From Icerya purchasi (taxonomy: Eukaryota; Arthropoda; Insecta; Hemiptera; Monophlebidae): a stretch of DNA of 64,000 nucleotides. A program made the position numbers and the translations under genes. This document shows positions 33,566 to 47,739 of this stretch, one piece after another; position 1 is the first letter of the stretch; each line of letters begins with the position of its first letter. The stretch lies in contig CM077115.1 of assembly GCA_039619475.1 (NCBI GenBank), forward strand, positions 500,733,352-500,797,351, in the 5' to 3' direction. Below the pieces are notes generated by a model, which did not search any database, had not been told where the DNA came from, and saw only the letters and a list, made by a program, of their open reading frames with translations.

Positions 33566-34787
33566 GTTTCTCCAAAGTTCAGGTCAATTTTTCCGATAAT
33601 TGCGTCAAACTTGCAAGTAGTACTTCTTATCGACTGCACGACCTTAGCCGGTATTTTAAAGTAAATGAATAACCATCCCAGATATTTTTTTTCTTTTCTG
33701 TCTTCTTCTTCCTCTTTGATGCTGATTGACCCGATTTTTTTATTTTCCAGTCAATATCTTTCCAATTGTGAGGGAAAAATTACAAAACCATTGAATTCTA
33801 TTAATTCACTTTTAAAGCGAATGTTTTATTGAGTCCTCCGTAAGAAGAAATGTTGACGGTACATTTCAGTTAGATCGCTAGACCGCTCCTTCGTCGCCGT
33901 TTCTTAGAGTTCACGGTCTAAAAACAGAGACATAAATAAGCTACCTGTATTTAAAATTTCTCGGTTATAAAAATAAAATATAAAAAGAAATGAACAATTG
34001 ACCCTAAATACTGAAAACATACGAATCGTAGACCCGAACAAGAAGTTTAACGGAATAAATACGTTAGTGTAAAGTAGAAAGCGATGAAATTAAATGGACT
34101 TAAAAAAAAAATCAAATATGGCGATGTTAAGGACACAACTACTTACTGCTGTACGTACTTCAAACCATACGGATCCAGTTCTTTAAAATAGAAGCTTTTC
34201 CTTGATCTTTCCGACTCGGCGGCGCGCGGAAATGTGTTTTGATCTTAAAAAGCAGCTTTTTCTTACAAAAATGTCTATACAAACTGTTTATATTTCTCAA
34301 AACACGGCTAAGTTATCGCTAAAAACTATTTTTGTTTCTATTTTCTGCTTTGTCATTTCGGTGAAAACCAGGCCGCAACATGTACTCTTATAATAACCTT
34401 AACATATAAGACAGAGCTAAATATGATTAAATTAAAATTTCGACCGTATTGGACCGTGCACTTTCGCTGATGATGCGGCCCGTCGGCTTTGTTCTGCGGA
34501 TCTTCAATTTGATGAACAATCAGCGTTTAGCGGCGACGTTTTCAAGTCCAGTTATTTTAAATTCATCAAGTCAAATAACTAGTATGAATGTTGTCACATG
34601 TCTAGTTTCGCTAGAACCTCACACCACCGGGACAATTCACACATTTGACTCTTACCTTCAAAACAGATTATATCGTTCATTATCGAAAAGATAATCAGAC
34701 AGAAAGGAACCGTATAAATAGTAAAGAGCTACACAGTACTGCTCTAAAGCTGAACTAAATCATACATATATATAAGTATGTATAAAA
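33566..34787. other. Non-coding stretch with unrecognised frames
   Basis: The part next to 33.57 kb may be older mariner body. An 81-codon plus frame at 34449-34694 has a GC-richer start and no known motif. Confidence 0.4.
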
Positions 34788-36075
34788 CAAGTTCAGTCAA
34801 GCATGATGTTTCATGCGCTGAGAATTCCGTATGTAAGACTATAATTTACGTTTACACAATACTGAGTTCAGAACAAAGAAATCTGATTTTTTGCATCATA
34901 AAGAAGGAGAAATACGTTATTTTTTGCGCTTTTCGAACTTTCCGTAAACTTCGTTAAGAAAATGAAATACGGGGTCGTTCCCGATAAACAGTTTTCTTTC
35001 CGATATGCCACAAGCCCGGAAAAAAGTGTTCTACAAATTTCGAGCTTTCGGCGCCTAGAGGGGCTGATTTTAAAGTTGGAAACCCGGATGTTCCAAACTG
35101 GAAAAATATACGGGGATGCGCATTTTTTTAATCTTGTTCAAAATTTTTAGCTATAATACTCGCACTGCAAAGGGAGAGGCACGGTATTTTTCGCGCTTGC
35201 TTGAACTTTCCATAAAATTCGAAAGTTTTGTTAAAGAAATGAAATACGGGGTCGTTCCTGATAAATAGCTTTCTTCACAACAATATATCACACGCCCGGG
35301 AAAAAAAAATAAATTTTTTTAAAAATTTCGAGCTTCCGACGCTTCGAGGGCGTAATTTGAAAAATATACGAGAAAATCCATTTTTTTTAACCTCGTTCAA
35401 AATTTTTAGCTATAATACTCACGCCGCAAAAGGGAGGCTATATATCAGTTCTCACGCTTTTCTGAACTTTTCGCCAACTTTGAAAGTTTTGTTAAGAAAA
35501 TTAAATACGGTTTTGTTACCGACAAATAATGATATTCCCATCGGTACATCACATAACCGGGATAAGGAAATATTTTTTTCAAAAATTTCGAGCTTGCGGC
35601 GCTTCGAGGGCGTAATTTTAAAGTTGTAAGCTCGGCTATAATTTCCCTATAAAGCGGTCCTCTTTATGAACATATTTAAGATACGTTTCGGTTTCCTCAA
35701 ACTTTTTTACCCGGGCTATATTGATTACGTAAACATCCCCAATTTTGATGTTTTTCAAAGGAAGGGTTTATATAATTTTTTAATCGTAATGTTTAGATTT
35801 TATGAAAGAGCTTCTACGTTTTGTTCTATATGCTGAATTTCACTTTTAAAGGGTTATCTGGTGATGAATTATGAATTTTTTAAGGGAGATTTTTGAGGTT
35901 TTTTTATATTTCATATTATATACTTTTGACGATTTTTTGTGTTTTTTTGCCGCCCAGGTTAGTCGGTTAGCTTGAAGTTATAGACATGGTTTAAAGAGAA
36001 TTTTAATTGTAATGTATGTTTCAGATTTCGAAATTAATAAATCAAACCGTTCACGTGAGTTATTGCATATTTTAA
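34788..36075 (+). mobile_element. Monomer-bearing repeated element, copy 2
   Basis: Same order as copy 1: 5' module, unique lead, three monomers, 3' tail with AATTTCCCTATAAAGCGG and TTTGTTCTATATGCTGAATT. Monomer anchors lie at 34953, 35230 and 35491 (spacings 277 and 261); the second monomer carries an internal deletion after the GCTTCGAGGG block. High similarity to copy 1 along the whole length, at a site with unrelated flanks, shows that the unit moves as a block. No transposase is encoded. Short plus frames inside are repeat by-products. Confidence 0.75.
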
Positions 36076-39000
36076 TTGAATATTGGAATCATAAAAATGA
36101 GAATGCTGGATAACAGTATCGATATTATCATTGCGGTTAATGCGAAAGCAGTGGCGTTCCTTAGCCTGTACTTGATATTTTTTGTTTTTTATCTTTTCAT
36201 TATTCACCATGTACATTCGGTGTTGTTTTTTTTTTGAGCGTGACGACTATGAATATTATGCAAGCGAAAATTAAATTTTTATAAGTTTTAATGTACGTCG
36301 GCGGCCTGCACGAAACCCCACTGCCTAATCTAACGCTATTGGCTTTTTTTTTTTTTTTTCCCTACCCTGGGCGCGCCAGCAACGCTATTGGCTGGCTAGT
36401 GAATGATTTACTGCCGGGTAAAGCTTAGACCTTACACTGTACCAAAGTTTTCGATTTTTGCCTCCGTTTTGTGTTCTCTTAATCTTATACTGACGGCTAT
36501 ACTAATTAGTTCGATATAACGGTAAAATTTTTGACGCGCCTATTGTGAGAAGTCCTCACTTTAACCTTTTTTTTTGCATGTACCGAAAATGCGATTACTT
36601 TTCCCTTAAAGTTCTACGTATTTATCCGCCGTTAAGATTGATAATAGTCTAATTTTTTGTCTTGCTAAAAATTAACTTTTTCCGAATAATCCTGTTTCCA
36701 CGCTTAATATCGATAATATTCTTAAGTATCGATCACGTTTGTTATATCACTAAAATGAATTATCTAAAAATGTATTTCCCTCTTTTATATAGTTTTGATG
36801 TACGGCAGCGTTCGTCTGCTTTCTTTTATTTTCTTCTCTTTTTTCTCTTTCTTTTGTTCATTTTAATTTTCTTTTTGTACTTTTCATTTATTTTATTTTA
36901 TTTTTTTTTAAATAAATAAATTATATGTATTAAAATTTATTTGAATGACTACGGATGTGTACTAACCGATAATCACCGGATATATGTATACTCACGTGGT
37001 ACCACCACCGCTGATCGGAACACTTTCGAATGAACAAAGAGTATCCATTGGAATCGATTGACGTGGATACAACTTTTGCACGACCAAACATAAAGAAAGT
37101 ATACGCGACGAACAAAAATACGTTTTTCGGCTGCGTCGTTTTGCAAAATACGTACATCGCTCAACATTATTACTCTGATGATGTCATTCAGTTCGTGGTT
37201 TTGCTGAGAAATTTCATTTAAATTTTTACATTTACATTTACACTATAGTAAACATTTTATTCACTTTGCGATAAAAAGTTTTAATTTTTTTTACTAAAAC
37301 AGCGGTACTTGACGAAAGACATTTCTTTGTTAAAATGTAATTATGTGGAGAAGATTTTGAGGTACATTCGTTTCTCATTTACATTTGTAATAAATTTTCT
37401 ACAAAATTATTACATTTCCCATCATACTAGTCGAGCCGCAGAATTATCGAAATTTAGTGTGAAACTGAATGACTCTGTGTATCGACTTGACTTGACCAAT
37501 TCGCAGTATACAGCCAGCCATAAAAAAAACAAAAAAAAAAAAAACAAAAAAAACATCAAAACGTACTGACCATAAACTCAAATGCTTATTTTTGTATATT
37601 AAAATGTAGAAAAATAAGCTATTATATTAAAACCTTTTGGCCCAGTAAATATAGGTGATACAAAATGATGACGTAAAATGGGGCGCGGTGTATACAATGA
37701 AAAAGGCGTTATAAAGATAAGTTTTAAACAGGCGGCATAAAATTATTTTTATACATACGTGTACGTTAAAATTTTTTTGGAAGAAACGTGCATTACCGGA
37801 AATGGAAGGTAAATTAAATTCCAAAATATTTAAAAGAAATAAAAAAACAAGTGTTTAAAGAAAGTAGAAAGTAATGTGACTTTTTAAATTCTTAACGAAA
37901 TAAATAGTAAAATTTAATTTCGGATATTACGTCGGCGTGTTTTGTTTTTTTTTTTTTTTGGGAAGTGAAGAATTCGACGGTCCATTACCGTATTTATATA
38001 TTTGCACGGGATAATTTTCGAATGTGTGTGTTTCCGTAATTTTATATTTATTGAAACTGGTTAAAATATCAACATTTTCTTAATAGGACACTTCCGTGTA
38101 ATAAATAAGGATTGGTTTTCGCCATTTCGATAATACGGAGATAATGCTTCGATATTTTCGTTAAATCTTCCGCATATGCGGAGAAATTATTAATATTTCG
38201 GCCAGTTGCGATAATTGTAAAATTTCCGATTAAAACCAACCGATATAAAAATACATATAGTAATAAACGATCGAATGTCCCTAAAAAGTAACAGGCAACA
38301 ATATAATTTGAATAATTTTTAATTTGACACTTAAGAACTTTGAAATTTTCAAATTTCATTTATTTTCTATTTTCCACTTTTTTCTGTTCTTTTTTTTTTT
38401 TATTATTTCAACTACTTTTTTATCACCTTCCCTTGATATAGGAGACCGTCCCTTTGAATCATCTACACTCGTCGTCGCATTACTTTTTAATTAAGTTTAT
38501 TTACATATTTCAATATATATATATATATTTACACATATACATAAAAGTAAAAGTAAAAAGTAAGTCCTATATAACCGTGATAAGGTATCATGGATTGTAA
38601 AGCTTTCCATGATGGTATTAAGCCTAATGGATCCGATGAAAATACTGAGGCCAGTTCCTTTCTCATAAGTTCCGCCTGTACTTTCCCCCAGATAATTCAC
38701 CACATACCATATATACATAATTTTTCCATTTATACATTCCTAAGTCTCGGTGCATTTTATTGTTTTTTATAACTCGTCAGTTGAAAACGAATATTGCGCT
38801 TGACACAAAAAAACAACGTGTTTTTTTGTCCTTTATTTTTAGGAAATTTTAGCCATTTTGTAAAGTTTTGATTAGGCATGGATATTTCTACTACACCTAG
38901 AAGAGAATAAATAACATAGATCAGAAAGAACCAGAAAAAAAAGGTCCATCAGAATACATCCATCCAACAGCTGTAGGACGAAAACGTAGAGGTACAAAAC

Positions 39001-39420
39001 TTGAACCGTCACTCAACATCGCAGTATCGTAAACGGCAACATGTTATTCGAAAAATCGGAATACCAGAATAAAATCAGTAGGATAATGGTGTAGAGTTCG
39101 AATTGTAGATATAATTACAAATTATTAACCAATAAAAACGAACGAATAAACGAACATAAATCATTATCCTGCTCGAAGAAAGTATTCACAAGCATAATGA
39201 CGTTGAACAATTAAGCAATCGAAAGTTCATCTCTGCATGTAGGAGCTAATAATAATAATTATTAATTATCTGGTATGTTGTATAAAACGAAAGATAGGGG
39301 ATGTGTCCAAGCCGAAGGCGAGAGAACTAAAATCTTTCAAAAAAAAAAAATTTCGGCGAAAAGCCCAAGATCAAGCGATATAGAAATTGGATCGGTATTT
39401 TTACTAATAAATGAAGAAAA
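36076..39420. other. AT-rich non-coding stretch
   Basis: AGTGGCGTTCC near 36.15 kb resembles a DNA-transposon end but has no partner. T runs lie at 36.34, 36.56, 36.9, 37.95 and 38.39 kb. Opposed short frames at 36.93-37.22 kb and a 96-codon minus frame at 38.07-38.36 kb have no recognised domains. Confidence 0.5.
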
Positions 39421-39680
39421 AGAAAAAGAAGAATAGCGTATAAACGCGCCATCTTCGGGAAAAATTAATGAAGATTAAATGGACTGACAAAATAACCAAT
39501 GGGAAAGGATCGAGAAGTATTCGAAATTCAAGCAATGAACGCAATTGTCAGAAGTCAGTTGGCAGATACTGCGAACTTGTCCTAATAATCGAAAGAACTA
39601 TAACAAACCGAGAAGAATGCAGACTGTGCAAAATCTTGGATGTGGAAATTACGAGGAAATAAAAATATTGACGGGCCAGT
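39421..39680 (+). pseudogene. Possible RTE-like LINE C-terminal trace
   Basis: A 64-codon frame starts MKIKWTDKITNGK. This recalls the 'r+.WtDkitNeeVL' segment after the RT in RTE-like endonuclease-reverse transcriptases, as seen more clearly at 48.5 kb. Following residues do not hold the match in one frame. Tentative. Confidence 0.25.
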
Positions 39681-42059
39681 AGAATGTGGCGGCTGACTAC
39701 TGCACATTAATCCGCGAATTGGGAATAACTGGTGGCGATATATATATATATCTTCTATATAAAAAGTATCTTATTGTTTTCATGAATTGTGTAAACTTAC
39801 TGAAATCACGAGCACTTCTTCCGGTATCGCTAGTGTTAAATCGAAAAATATAAATCAAAAAAAAAAAAAAAAAAAAACACTCAAAAACCAAAAACAAAAG
39901 CTATACTTACTAATCGTGTTACTGCTACAGTATCAACTGTTGTATTGAAAATTTTTGAGGCGTCAGGCAACTTTTAGAAGAGATTCAGTTGGAATTTAAG
40001 TTTATCACATGCATACATCGTTGTGCAGTATTTTTAAAATACCAAAATGCCAGTTGCCAGTTTAATGAATACCGTCAGGAAATTACGCATCGGTTAAACT
40101 CGCTTGCATCGGTATACTATATATATATGTGTGTGTATGTTTTTTACATATGTTACGTTTTTAAATAATAAACGCGAAGGACATGATCGCATTTTTTCTT
40201 CTTCTTGGGATCATACGTCTTTAGGGGCCACTAACGATGTAACGGAGAAAGAAAAATCAGTTATAGACTCGGTCGAATAAAGAACTAAAGATCGAAACAA
40301 TGAAGATCTACCGGAATGATAAGATATAAGAAGCGCAATAATAAGGAGTGAGGATCTTAAGTGGTAACGGTTTAAAGTACAGAACGGCGGCCTATTCAGG
40401 AGGGTCATGAGCATTCCAAGAACTTTGTGCTAGCAGCCTTCGAATTCCGCTGTTTCTGTTAAAATTAAAGTCTAACCTTTTTTTCTTAATTTTAATAAAA
40501 CTACATTAAAAATGAATTTTTTACCGAAGTGGCCGCGAACTAACCTCTCTACCACACTACTGTTGGCGAGTTAATTACATCATTGCGTATAAAATGTAGG
40601 CGAATTTTACAAAATTTCGATTAATGCGTAATACACAATGGCCGAAAAATCAACAGACGACTAGTTGAATGTACAAAAAGTCACATAGATAATTTCAAGA
40701 ACGCCTATTAATTTAAAAAGAAAAAAGAAATAGACTATTATTAATTAATGAAAAAGTTAATTAATGAAAAAAAATTACTAAGAAAAAAGCCATCGAAATA
40801 AAATATTGCTCTTTTATTATTTTATTATTATTCGATGCTTTATGCATATACGATTCTAATAATATAATGAAGGCTAACATGAAATTATTAACCGGGCCAC
40901 CGAAAGAAACATTTTGCTTAACTTCCTACAGCTTTCCGCTTCCTTTCACAGCAGCTTCGATCACCTATCTGTATTTAGATTTAATAGCGGTGTCGGTGGG
41001 AATAAAAGATTTTTACCGAAGAGGAAATCGGAATAAGAAGCGATGAAAAAGTTCGAGAAGACTTAAATTTCTTATCGCTCCTTGTTTTGGCAAAGTCCCT
41101 CGGTAGCGCCGGTAAAGTAGAATGTTATACACTATGCTTAATCTCATTTCAGCGAGACAAACTGTAGAAAAGATAATTCGTCGTTTAACATACTTTGTAG
41201 ATAGATAACGGAGATATCTGAAATTCTCGGAGAACCGACATTATCATAATGAGCGATTTGGAAAAGTTGGTTTTCTTAGTTTCGGTATAGATTTTTTACC
41301 TTTTTTTTTTTTTTTTTTTTTTCTGGTGAAAAAAATCTTCCATTAAAGAAACCGATAGAGAATAATTTGAGTAAACGAAATACACCTTCTCGGACTATCG
41401 CAAAATTTTTATAAATTCTCGTTTATGGAATAATAGGAAATGCGCATTTATCGCGGAGAAATCTCGTGCAAAATTAACAACAAATTTCCAGTATTTATCG
41501 ATATCAAAAAAAGAGGCCTCCGAAACGTTAGCCCCAAAAAAAAAGCAGTAATTTTTCCTCTTCGAGGGGCTTCCATGAAGTTTCCTCGTGTTCTTCGAAA
41601 ATCAAAGAGTTTTACGGAAGTGAGGACGTAGTATAAGCCGTTTGTTAAATACCATGCCGCAGTTCTTGAACTATTTTTGCCACACAGTCGAGCGATTTTG
41701 CCGTTTGTTCGAATTTCCTTTTCCTTCGACGGGAAATAGCCGATGTTAAATCCAAATCGCAGATGTGAAACTATCAGACACGTTACTACTTTGGAAATGG
41801 ATTCCTTCGCGTAGAGTAGAAAAACAATGTCTCTTTGAACTGCCGACCATTTCAACCTTATGATCCAATTGAAATCGCTTCTTAATCAGCTACATTTTAA
41901 AAACCAGCAAGGCCATTGTCATGACACAAGATGCAGGACGTCTTCGAATTTCTGAAAATAATCGATATGCAGCTCAAAAAACATTCGGCTCTCCGGTGGT
42001 AGGTAACATCGAGTAAATGCGCTTCAACGATGGCGAAAGCGTGGCGATAAAAGTATACG
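39681..42059. other. Non-coding stretch
   Basis: Opposed frames at 41.44-41.86 kb (135 codons minus, 63 codons plus) carry no motif. A minus frame at 40.21-40.41 kb might be the end of a LINE but is not diagnostic. A T run of about 22 lies near 41.30 kb. Confidence 0.5.
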
Positions 42060-42780
42060 ACATGAATTGCTTTTCAAAGTGATCAAGATTTCCCGGCTTA
42101 CCTAATTAGACTAGTCAAACGCGCTACATAAGCAATAGAACATTTGCTGTTCGCATCTCTGATAGCTCTCTTCGTCATTCAAAACATGCTTTGTTGGGGC
42201 CCATTTCTATTCAACATATTCCTTAATGATTTTCCATGTTTGATAACGATGCTAGCTAATACAGGCCGAACGCGATCGCCAACAAGCTCCAACTTGGGGT
42301 TGACCGCGTTCTTCGTTTTTTTTTTTTTTTTTTTGAAAAATGGCGCATTTCCATTAATCCGGTTAAATCTGAGACGATTCTATTTTCTCGTAGGTAGAGG
42401 ACCCCTAAGAAAGTGCACATGATATATGTTCCTTGGTCTGATCAACTACCTCGGCGTGATGTTAGACGAAAGGCTAAACTTTAATAAACATATCGATCAC
42501 GCTATCGTTAAAACTAATCACGCTATCTATTTAATGTTCCATCTTAGATCGTTTTTAAATATTCATAACTCTATACAAAACACTTATTAGGCCAATCTTA
42601 ACCCACGCAACGTCTGCGTGGTTCTCAATTACGCCCGTTATAAACAACTCTACAGCTCATACAAAACGGATGTCTTGTATTTATCCCGCTGCACTAGGAT
42701 TCCAGAGATGCATAATATCCTCAAGTTGCCATATCTTCCTTAATTATGTACTTTTTTCGTTAAAGAAATTTTTTTGAAAA
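42060..42780 (+). pseudogene. Jockey-like LINE reverse transcriptase fragment
   Basis: Across three frames: YLIRLVKR, RTFAVRISDSS-like residues, then GPFLFNIFLNDFP (the 'GVPQGSVLgPiLFNifLNDlP' block without VPQ), LTAFFVF..LKNGAFPLIRLN, then LGVMLDERLNFNKHIDHAI and RFLNIHN-like thumb residues. The YADD block between LNDFP and LTAFF is partly erased by a small deletion. The 3' finger region and tail are absent. It belongs to the jockey-like group but is more decayed than the 30.3-kb copy. Confidence 0.75.
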
Positions 42781-43622
42781 TTGCTTGACTAATCCTCCTT
42801 ATTAATCATATATCGGGAATTACCCAGGCATGTACTCGAAATATAAGCATAGGCGGTTAATAATCTCCCGTAATCTTTATTAACTATCTCCTTCTTCTTT
42901 TGCTCGCAGTCGTGTTCCTCATTTGTAGTATCTGTGTATTCCTTAAACAGATTTAATTTTTAAATATTCACTGTATTTGCTCGTAGGTTTTTTTTTTTTT
43001 TTTTTAACCGTTTCCTACAAAATAATGTTTTGCTAAATTTTAGTAATAATTTTTATACTTGTATTTCATACGTTGCGTCGTGCGGTAAGACCATTCGTCG
43101 ATACGCTAGTTTTGCAATGCTAACGTTATATGTTATGTCGTAATTTGCATAAATACATATATATATATATATATCTTCTTCTTTCTTTCTAGTACTTATT
43201 GTCACTTTGACGTCATAACACTAGCCAAGGCGGTATTTTAAGTCTCTTTAAAGGACGGAAATATTTGCCGTATTTTAGATATCGAGAAGAGAAATATTTC
43301 AAAGAGAAGCCACAGTGTAACGCTCGGCGTATGTCGTTCCGTCCGCTATCGTTGAATAAAAGCCAGATTATCTACTTTTTCGACACAGTGTGTTCCCCTC
43401 TTATAATTCTAAAAGAGATCATAACTGTACTAGCCGTTTATAATTCCCGGTGAATTAACTTATCTATCCCTAATCAAACAGGCCTAATCACGTCGGTAAT
43501 GATATCTTCGATCATTTTTTCCTGGACTTTTTTTTCACGCGCGCATAATCCTGCCTGTTTTCTCACCTCCAGAAATGTTATATCCTTTATTGCGTATAAT
43601 GCAGGCGTTTTCGCCTTACTTA

Positions 43623-43655
<33 letters not shown>

Positions 43656-43959
43656 TTATTCTGTAATGACAATATCTTTATGATATCCATGGGTTAGCTG
43701 AAGGCAGTGTAAAATTTTAAGCGATTTTCTTTTTTATCTTTTTATTTTTTACCGCCTTATGCTTGGCAGTTTCTCTAGTGCTGCTTGCATTCACGTTGTC
43801 CACTTTCGGTAGCATTTAAAAAGAAAATAAAGAAGTAAACAAAATGGAAAGAGAAAAATATCCAGAAATTCGCCCATTACCCTCTCGCTATCTTAATCTG
43901 CACGTAAGTAAATTTTAAGGAGGTTACAGCGACGTTTGACCATCGTTCCATAGATGTGT
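42781..43959. other. AT-rich non-coding stretch
   Basis: No gene recognised. It holds a T run near 42.99 kb and TA tracts near 43.15 and 43.63 kb. Confidence 0.6.
43625..43653. repeat. (TA)n microsatellite
   Basis: About 14 uninterrupted TA units. Confidence 0.9.
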
Positions 43960-44400
43960 TCCATCAGATTTTTTTAGCATCATCAATTCACTAGACTTTT
44001 CTTCCGCTCGTCCTCTCTAGGTCTTGTCTCTGATGAGGTTGCGGCGAAACTGGCTTTTCAGATTTCTTTTTCTTTCGCCCTTAACTTACGGCAACAGTTT
44101 TTGATACATTGGCTCTCCTCAGCACCTTGCGAGTCCTTTATAGACTTTCCTCACGGTCCTCTTGCGAAATAGTTTCGTAAGCTCCGCAGTACACAGTTGA
44201 TTTGACGGTTTAGTTTTGCTTTCATTTATTTTAAGTATTTACCTTTCTAGTTACTTCGGTCTATATTCCTTGAAAAAAATTTAAACATAAGTCGGTATCA
44301 TTGGCATAATGCACGTTGTTCATTCACCTAAATCCTTTCCAGCTTTTTCTGTTGCACGTATTTTTGAAAATAACATCAGCAGAAACGTTTAATATGCTAA
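43960..44400 (-). pseudogene. RTE-like LINE reverse transcriptase fragment
   Basis: From 44400 downward the minus strand gives SADVIFKNT, a KGFR turn and MNNVHYANDTDL. This corresponds to '...LYSE.IFkeaLe....G.kvnG..iNNIRYADDTvLlA', the catalytic palm of RTE-like endonuclease-reverse transcriptases, with the YADD core changed to YAND. After a frameshift, ILKINESKTK fits the '.Gl.iN..KTK' block. Everything before and after is missing or unreadable. Same family type as the fragment at 54.3-55.2 kb, on the other strand. Confidence 0.65.
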
Positions 44401-47400
44401 ACCGAAAAATGCGGTACTGTCTACATATATATATATATGATACTCAAACTATCAAATGCCCTTTTTTATATAATAACTCACTATATATTATAAATGTAGT
44501 AATCTAAATGTACGAGAAAATAGTGATTTAACACAATATTTTTTGTACACTAAAAAAAGGGTCCTACGCAGTAGTAATGATTTATTATACAGTAGTTTAA
44601 ATTAGCGCTAGTGTTTCATGTAATCGCGAAAACAATAATACAATTAAACAAACGAAGAATAGTTTTATATTTGTCCATTAGACATCGGAGTAGCCAAATT
44701 AAGTTAAAAATCTGAACTTCTCAGTGACATATATAATATATACTTATATATATATATATATAAGTATGTAGAAATATGTATATAAGTATATATGCGTATG
44801 TATAATTTTTTTTTTTTCGTTCAATGTTAATAACCGAAAATATTTGGACTTGGATAAAAAATGATTTCCAAATTTGTAGCGCAAATTAAAAATAAATTTT
44901 GTCATCGATGGAAAAAATTTTGGATTTACTTCCTGAATTAATGGTTTTTTCCGAAATATTTACTATTCCGATTTCATTTTTATTAATATCAACGGTAGCC
45001 ACTGAACTTGAAATTATTAAAAAGAACTATAAATACGGTTCGAGCGATGAAAGCAATGCAAAGAAACATTGACGAATCAGAAATGTAGTGTTTCCGAACG
45101 ATTAGTCGAATGATAAAGTTACTAACTTATGAATTGCGCTACGCCAAACGAAGCTTAGGGGAAGAATGTGCATCACTAGCAAATAGCAAAAATAATATTA
45201 GCGGAAAGAGAGAATATCTGCGGAAAAAGTTCGAAGAAAACAAAAAGAGAATAGTCAGCTAATGGTAAAATAATTTTTCAAATACATATCTGGAGTTGCA
45301 TCGGAAAGAGTACTTGTTTTGGTTTTACACAATCTGACAATTCGGAAGTTGTTATTTTTAACGACAATATGACGATTTTATGTATTAACTGGAATAAAGT
45401 GAATATAAATGGACATCTGCAATGGGCAATCAGTGAAATTTCATTGGGCTATAAAAAAAGGTTGCAAATTGCCATCAATAAATCTAAATTGTCGACCCAT
45501 GTCGCCTTCACTTTGAAACAATCTAATACTGCCGTGTGTATTATGACAACAAAAAATAAAATCAAGCACCTGGTTCCGTATTTAGAGGCAACTGGCTAGC
45601 GCAGAAGAAATATAAAGTTGTCGAAATAAAAAAAAAAAACCAAAAAAAACCAAAACGTATTAGCTCGTTGGCAATAAATCATCGAAAACAAACTCTTACT
45701 ACACGAACCAGAACGAGGATACGAATACGGCAATTTTGAGCATGCACTAAGAAGAGCAATATGATCCAACGATATGAAAAATAAAATCCTTCGCATAAAA
45801 CGTAATCAGCAATATAAGAACATTACACGGAGATTCTTAAATATATTTCAACGGTCTATTTTTTTTTTTTTTTTGAGGGGGTGCCAGAAAGTTCCAAAAA
45901 ACCTTTATAAACAATCCTCCGACAAAAACATAGGACTAGATTTCACGTGATTATTAGTTGCGTGCGGGCCTAAATACGATATAAAGTCCGTTTTTTAAGA
46001 GCTAACTTCAGCAACGGTCCAATAGATAACGAATCGAGACAAAAAACATTTTCGGAAACCGCATCTTCGCAAAATTACGAGTGTTTTTGCAGAAAGAAAA
46101 CGTGAAAAACAAGAAAAATACAAATCAAAAGAATTAACAAATTACGGTCAAGTTACAATTTTAAAAGAAAATGGGAAAGGATAATTAAAACCGGGAATAA
46201 AATTGACGAAAACGGGCGGTTATCGAAAATGGTTAAAACTGCGCATCAAGAGCGACCGTATTTAATTTTATATTGCGACGATTAAACATCGATCAGCCGA
46301 CAGGGAAACATATTAGGAATTGCCACTGTACGATGAAATGATCGACATTTAAAATTGAACTGATCGAAATAAATAAAATAGAAAAATACAAAGTTAAACA
46401 GCGATGAAACAAACGAAATAAAATAAAATAAAAATAACCTTTAACAATTATAACATTACCATTTTAAAACTTTTTTAAGGACGGTTTGAGGTAGTAATCA
46501 GTGGCACAGGGGAAAAAGTGATATATCTCGAACAGAATAGTTATAACTCTAAAGAAGAAAATGCAATAGCGTATTTCTACTTCAGCGGCCACTTTTAATC
46601 TTTAAAAGCCGACCGGGCCTGACCTTATATATTTCTGGCTGGATCGGTGGAGTAAAGCATTTTTTTCCGTTATCTAATTAGGCTATTGTTCAAACTTACA
46701 ACTGATTTAGGCGCGCGGAAGATTTTAAATTCAGAATTAATCGTTGGGAAAACAAGGAAAGAGAACAAAGCGAATAGAACAATAACTTTTTTTCAGAACG
46801 AAAGTGTTGTACTTTTATTTAACTGCTTCTTCAGACATTGTCTGAGAGCTTTCCTGCGTGACTCTAGTAGTGAATGCGCAGCTTAACTCGGTAGTTGATC
46901 GTTTCACGTTGATAAACAATCCTTCGCTACGGGATATAAAAAACGCCTTTAGGACAGAGTAATTGAATACGTATATTTTGCTGTATTATAAACGATTTCG
47001 ATAATAAAAGATCTCAGATTTCAATTCTAAAGAAAAATAAATTGAAGGATATTTATATTCGGGGGAAAAAATGTACGAAATATACCGTATCTATCCAGCT
47101 TTCGCTTGTGCCTGCATCGACACATAAAAGGGCATATCAAAAAAGTTTCCGTTATTTCGAAAGATGTTAAAGTTATCGATTTATAACTCTAAATCGATAA
47201 CGAATTGTCTACATTTTTAAGCATTCCGTATGGATATAATGTACGGGAGGGAATAATCTTAATGGTTGAGAAACGATAAAAACATAAAAATATGCAATAA
47301 CTCGACCTGACTTATTTAATTTTAAAAATTTAGAACATAAATCACAATTAAAGTTTTCTTTAAGACAATTTATAAATTTACGACAATCAAAAGGGGAAAA

Positions 47401-47600
47401 TCTTTTTTGGCTCGCTTTGAATTGCATGTGCTGTGTGTAACTATTACGATGATCATTACAGCACGCACACAGGGGGAGATCACTTAAATATGCTGAGTTT
47501 TCCGCTTTTTGTAACGAAGGCCAAAAATTCACTCTTGAAAATTCACGCAAAATGAAATTCAAAGTATAGAATAAAAATTGAGAAAACTCTTTCGTAAAAT
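44401..47600. other. Non-coding stretch with unrecognised frames
   Basis: A palindromic TA tract flanked by ACTTA/TAAGT lies near 44.74-44.77 kb. A 76-codon plus frame (45369-45599) and a 117-codon minus frame (47209-47562, with Cys pairs near LPLCACC and CDLC) have protein-like composition but match nothing I know. GCATTCCGTATGGATA near 47.22 kb echoes the 5' module of the repeated element. Confidence 0.4.
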
Positions 47601-47739
47601 AAAAAAATTAATCTCCGGTTTTTGCGCAACAAAGAAAAAAAAAAAAAGAAAAGTACAGCAAGTTCTTGTGGATAGCATTACGCGGGTAAAGGTTTTGAAA
47701 AAAACAGAAACACACTAAAAGAGTACTTTAGAGAGGAAA

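Noticed and set aside
41448..41855. 135-codon minus-strand open frame
   Set aside because: No family motif, a competing frame overlaps on the other strand, and no element or splice context supports it.
44030..44050. CTGATGAG ... CGAAAC string resembling a hammerhead core
   Set aside because: The intervening nine bases allow at most one stem pair, no cleavage triplet is placed, and the site lies inside a minus-strand LINE reverse transcriptase relic.
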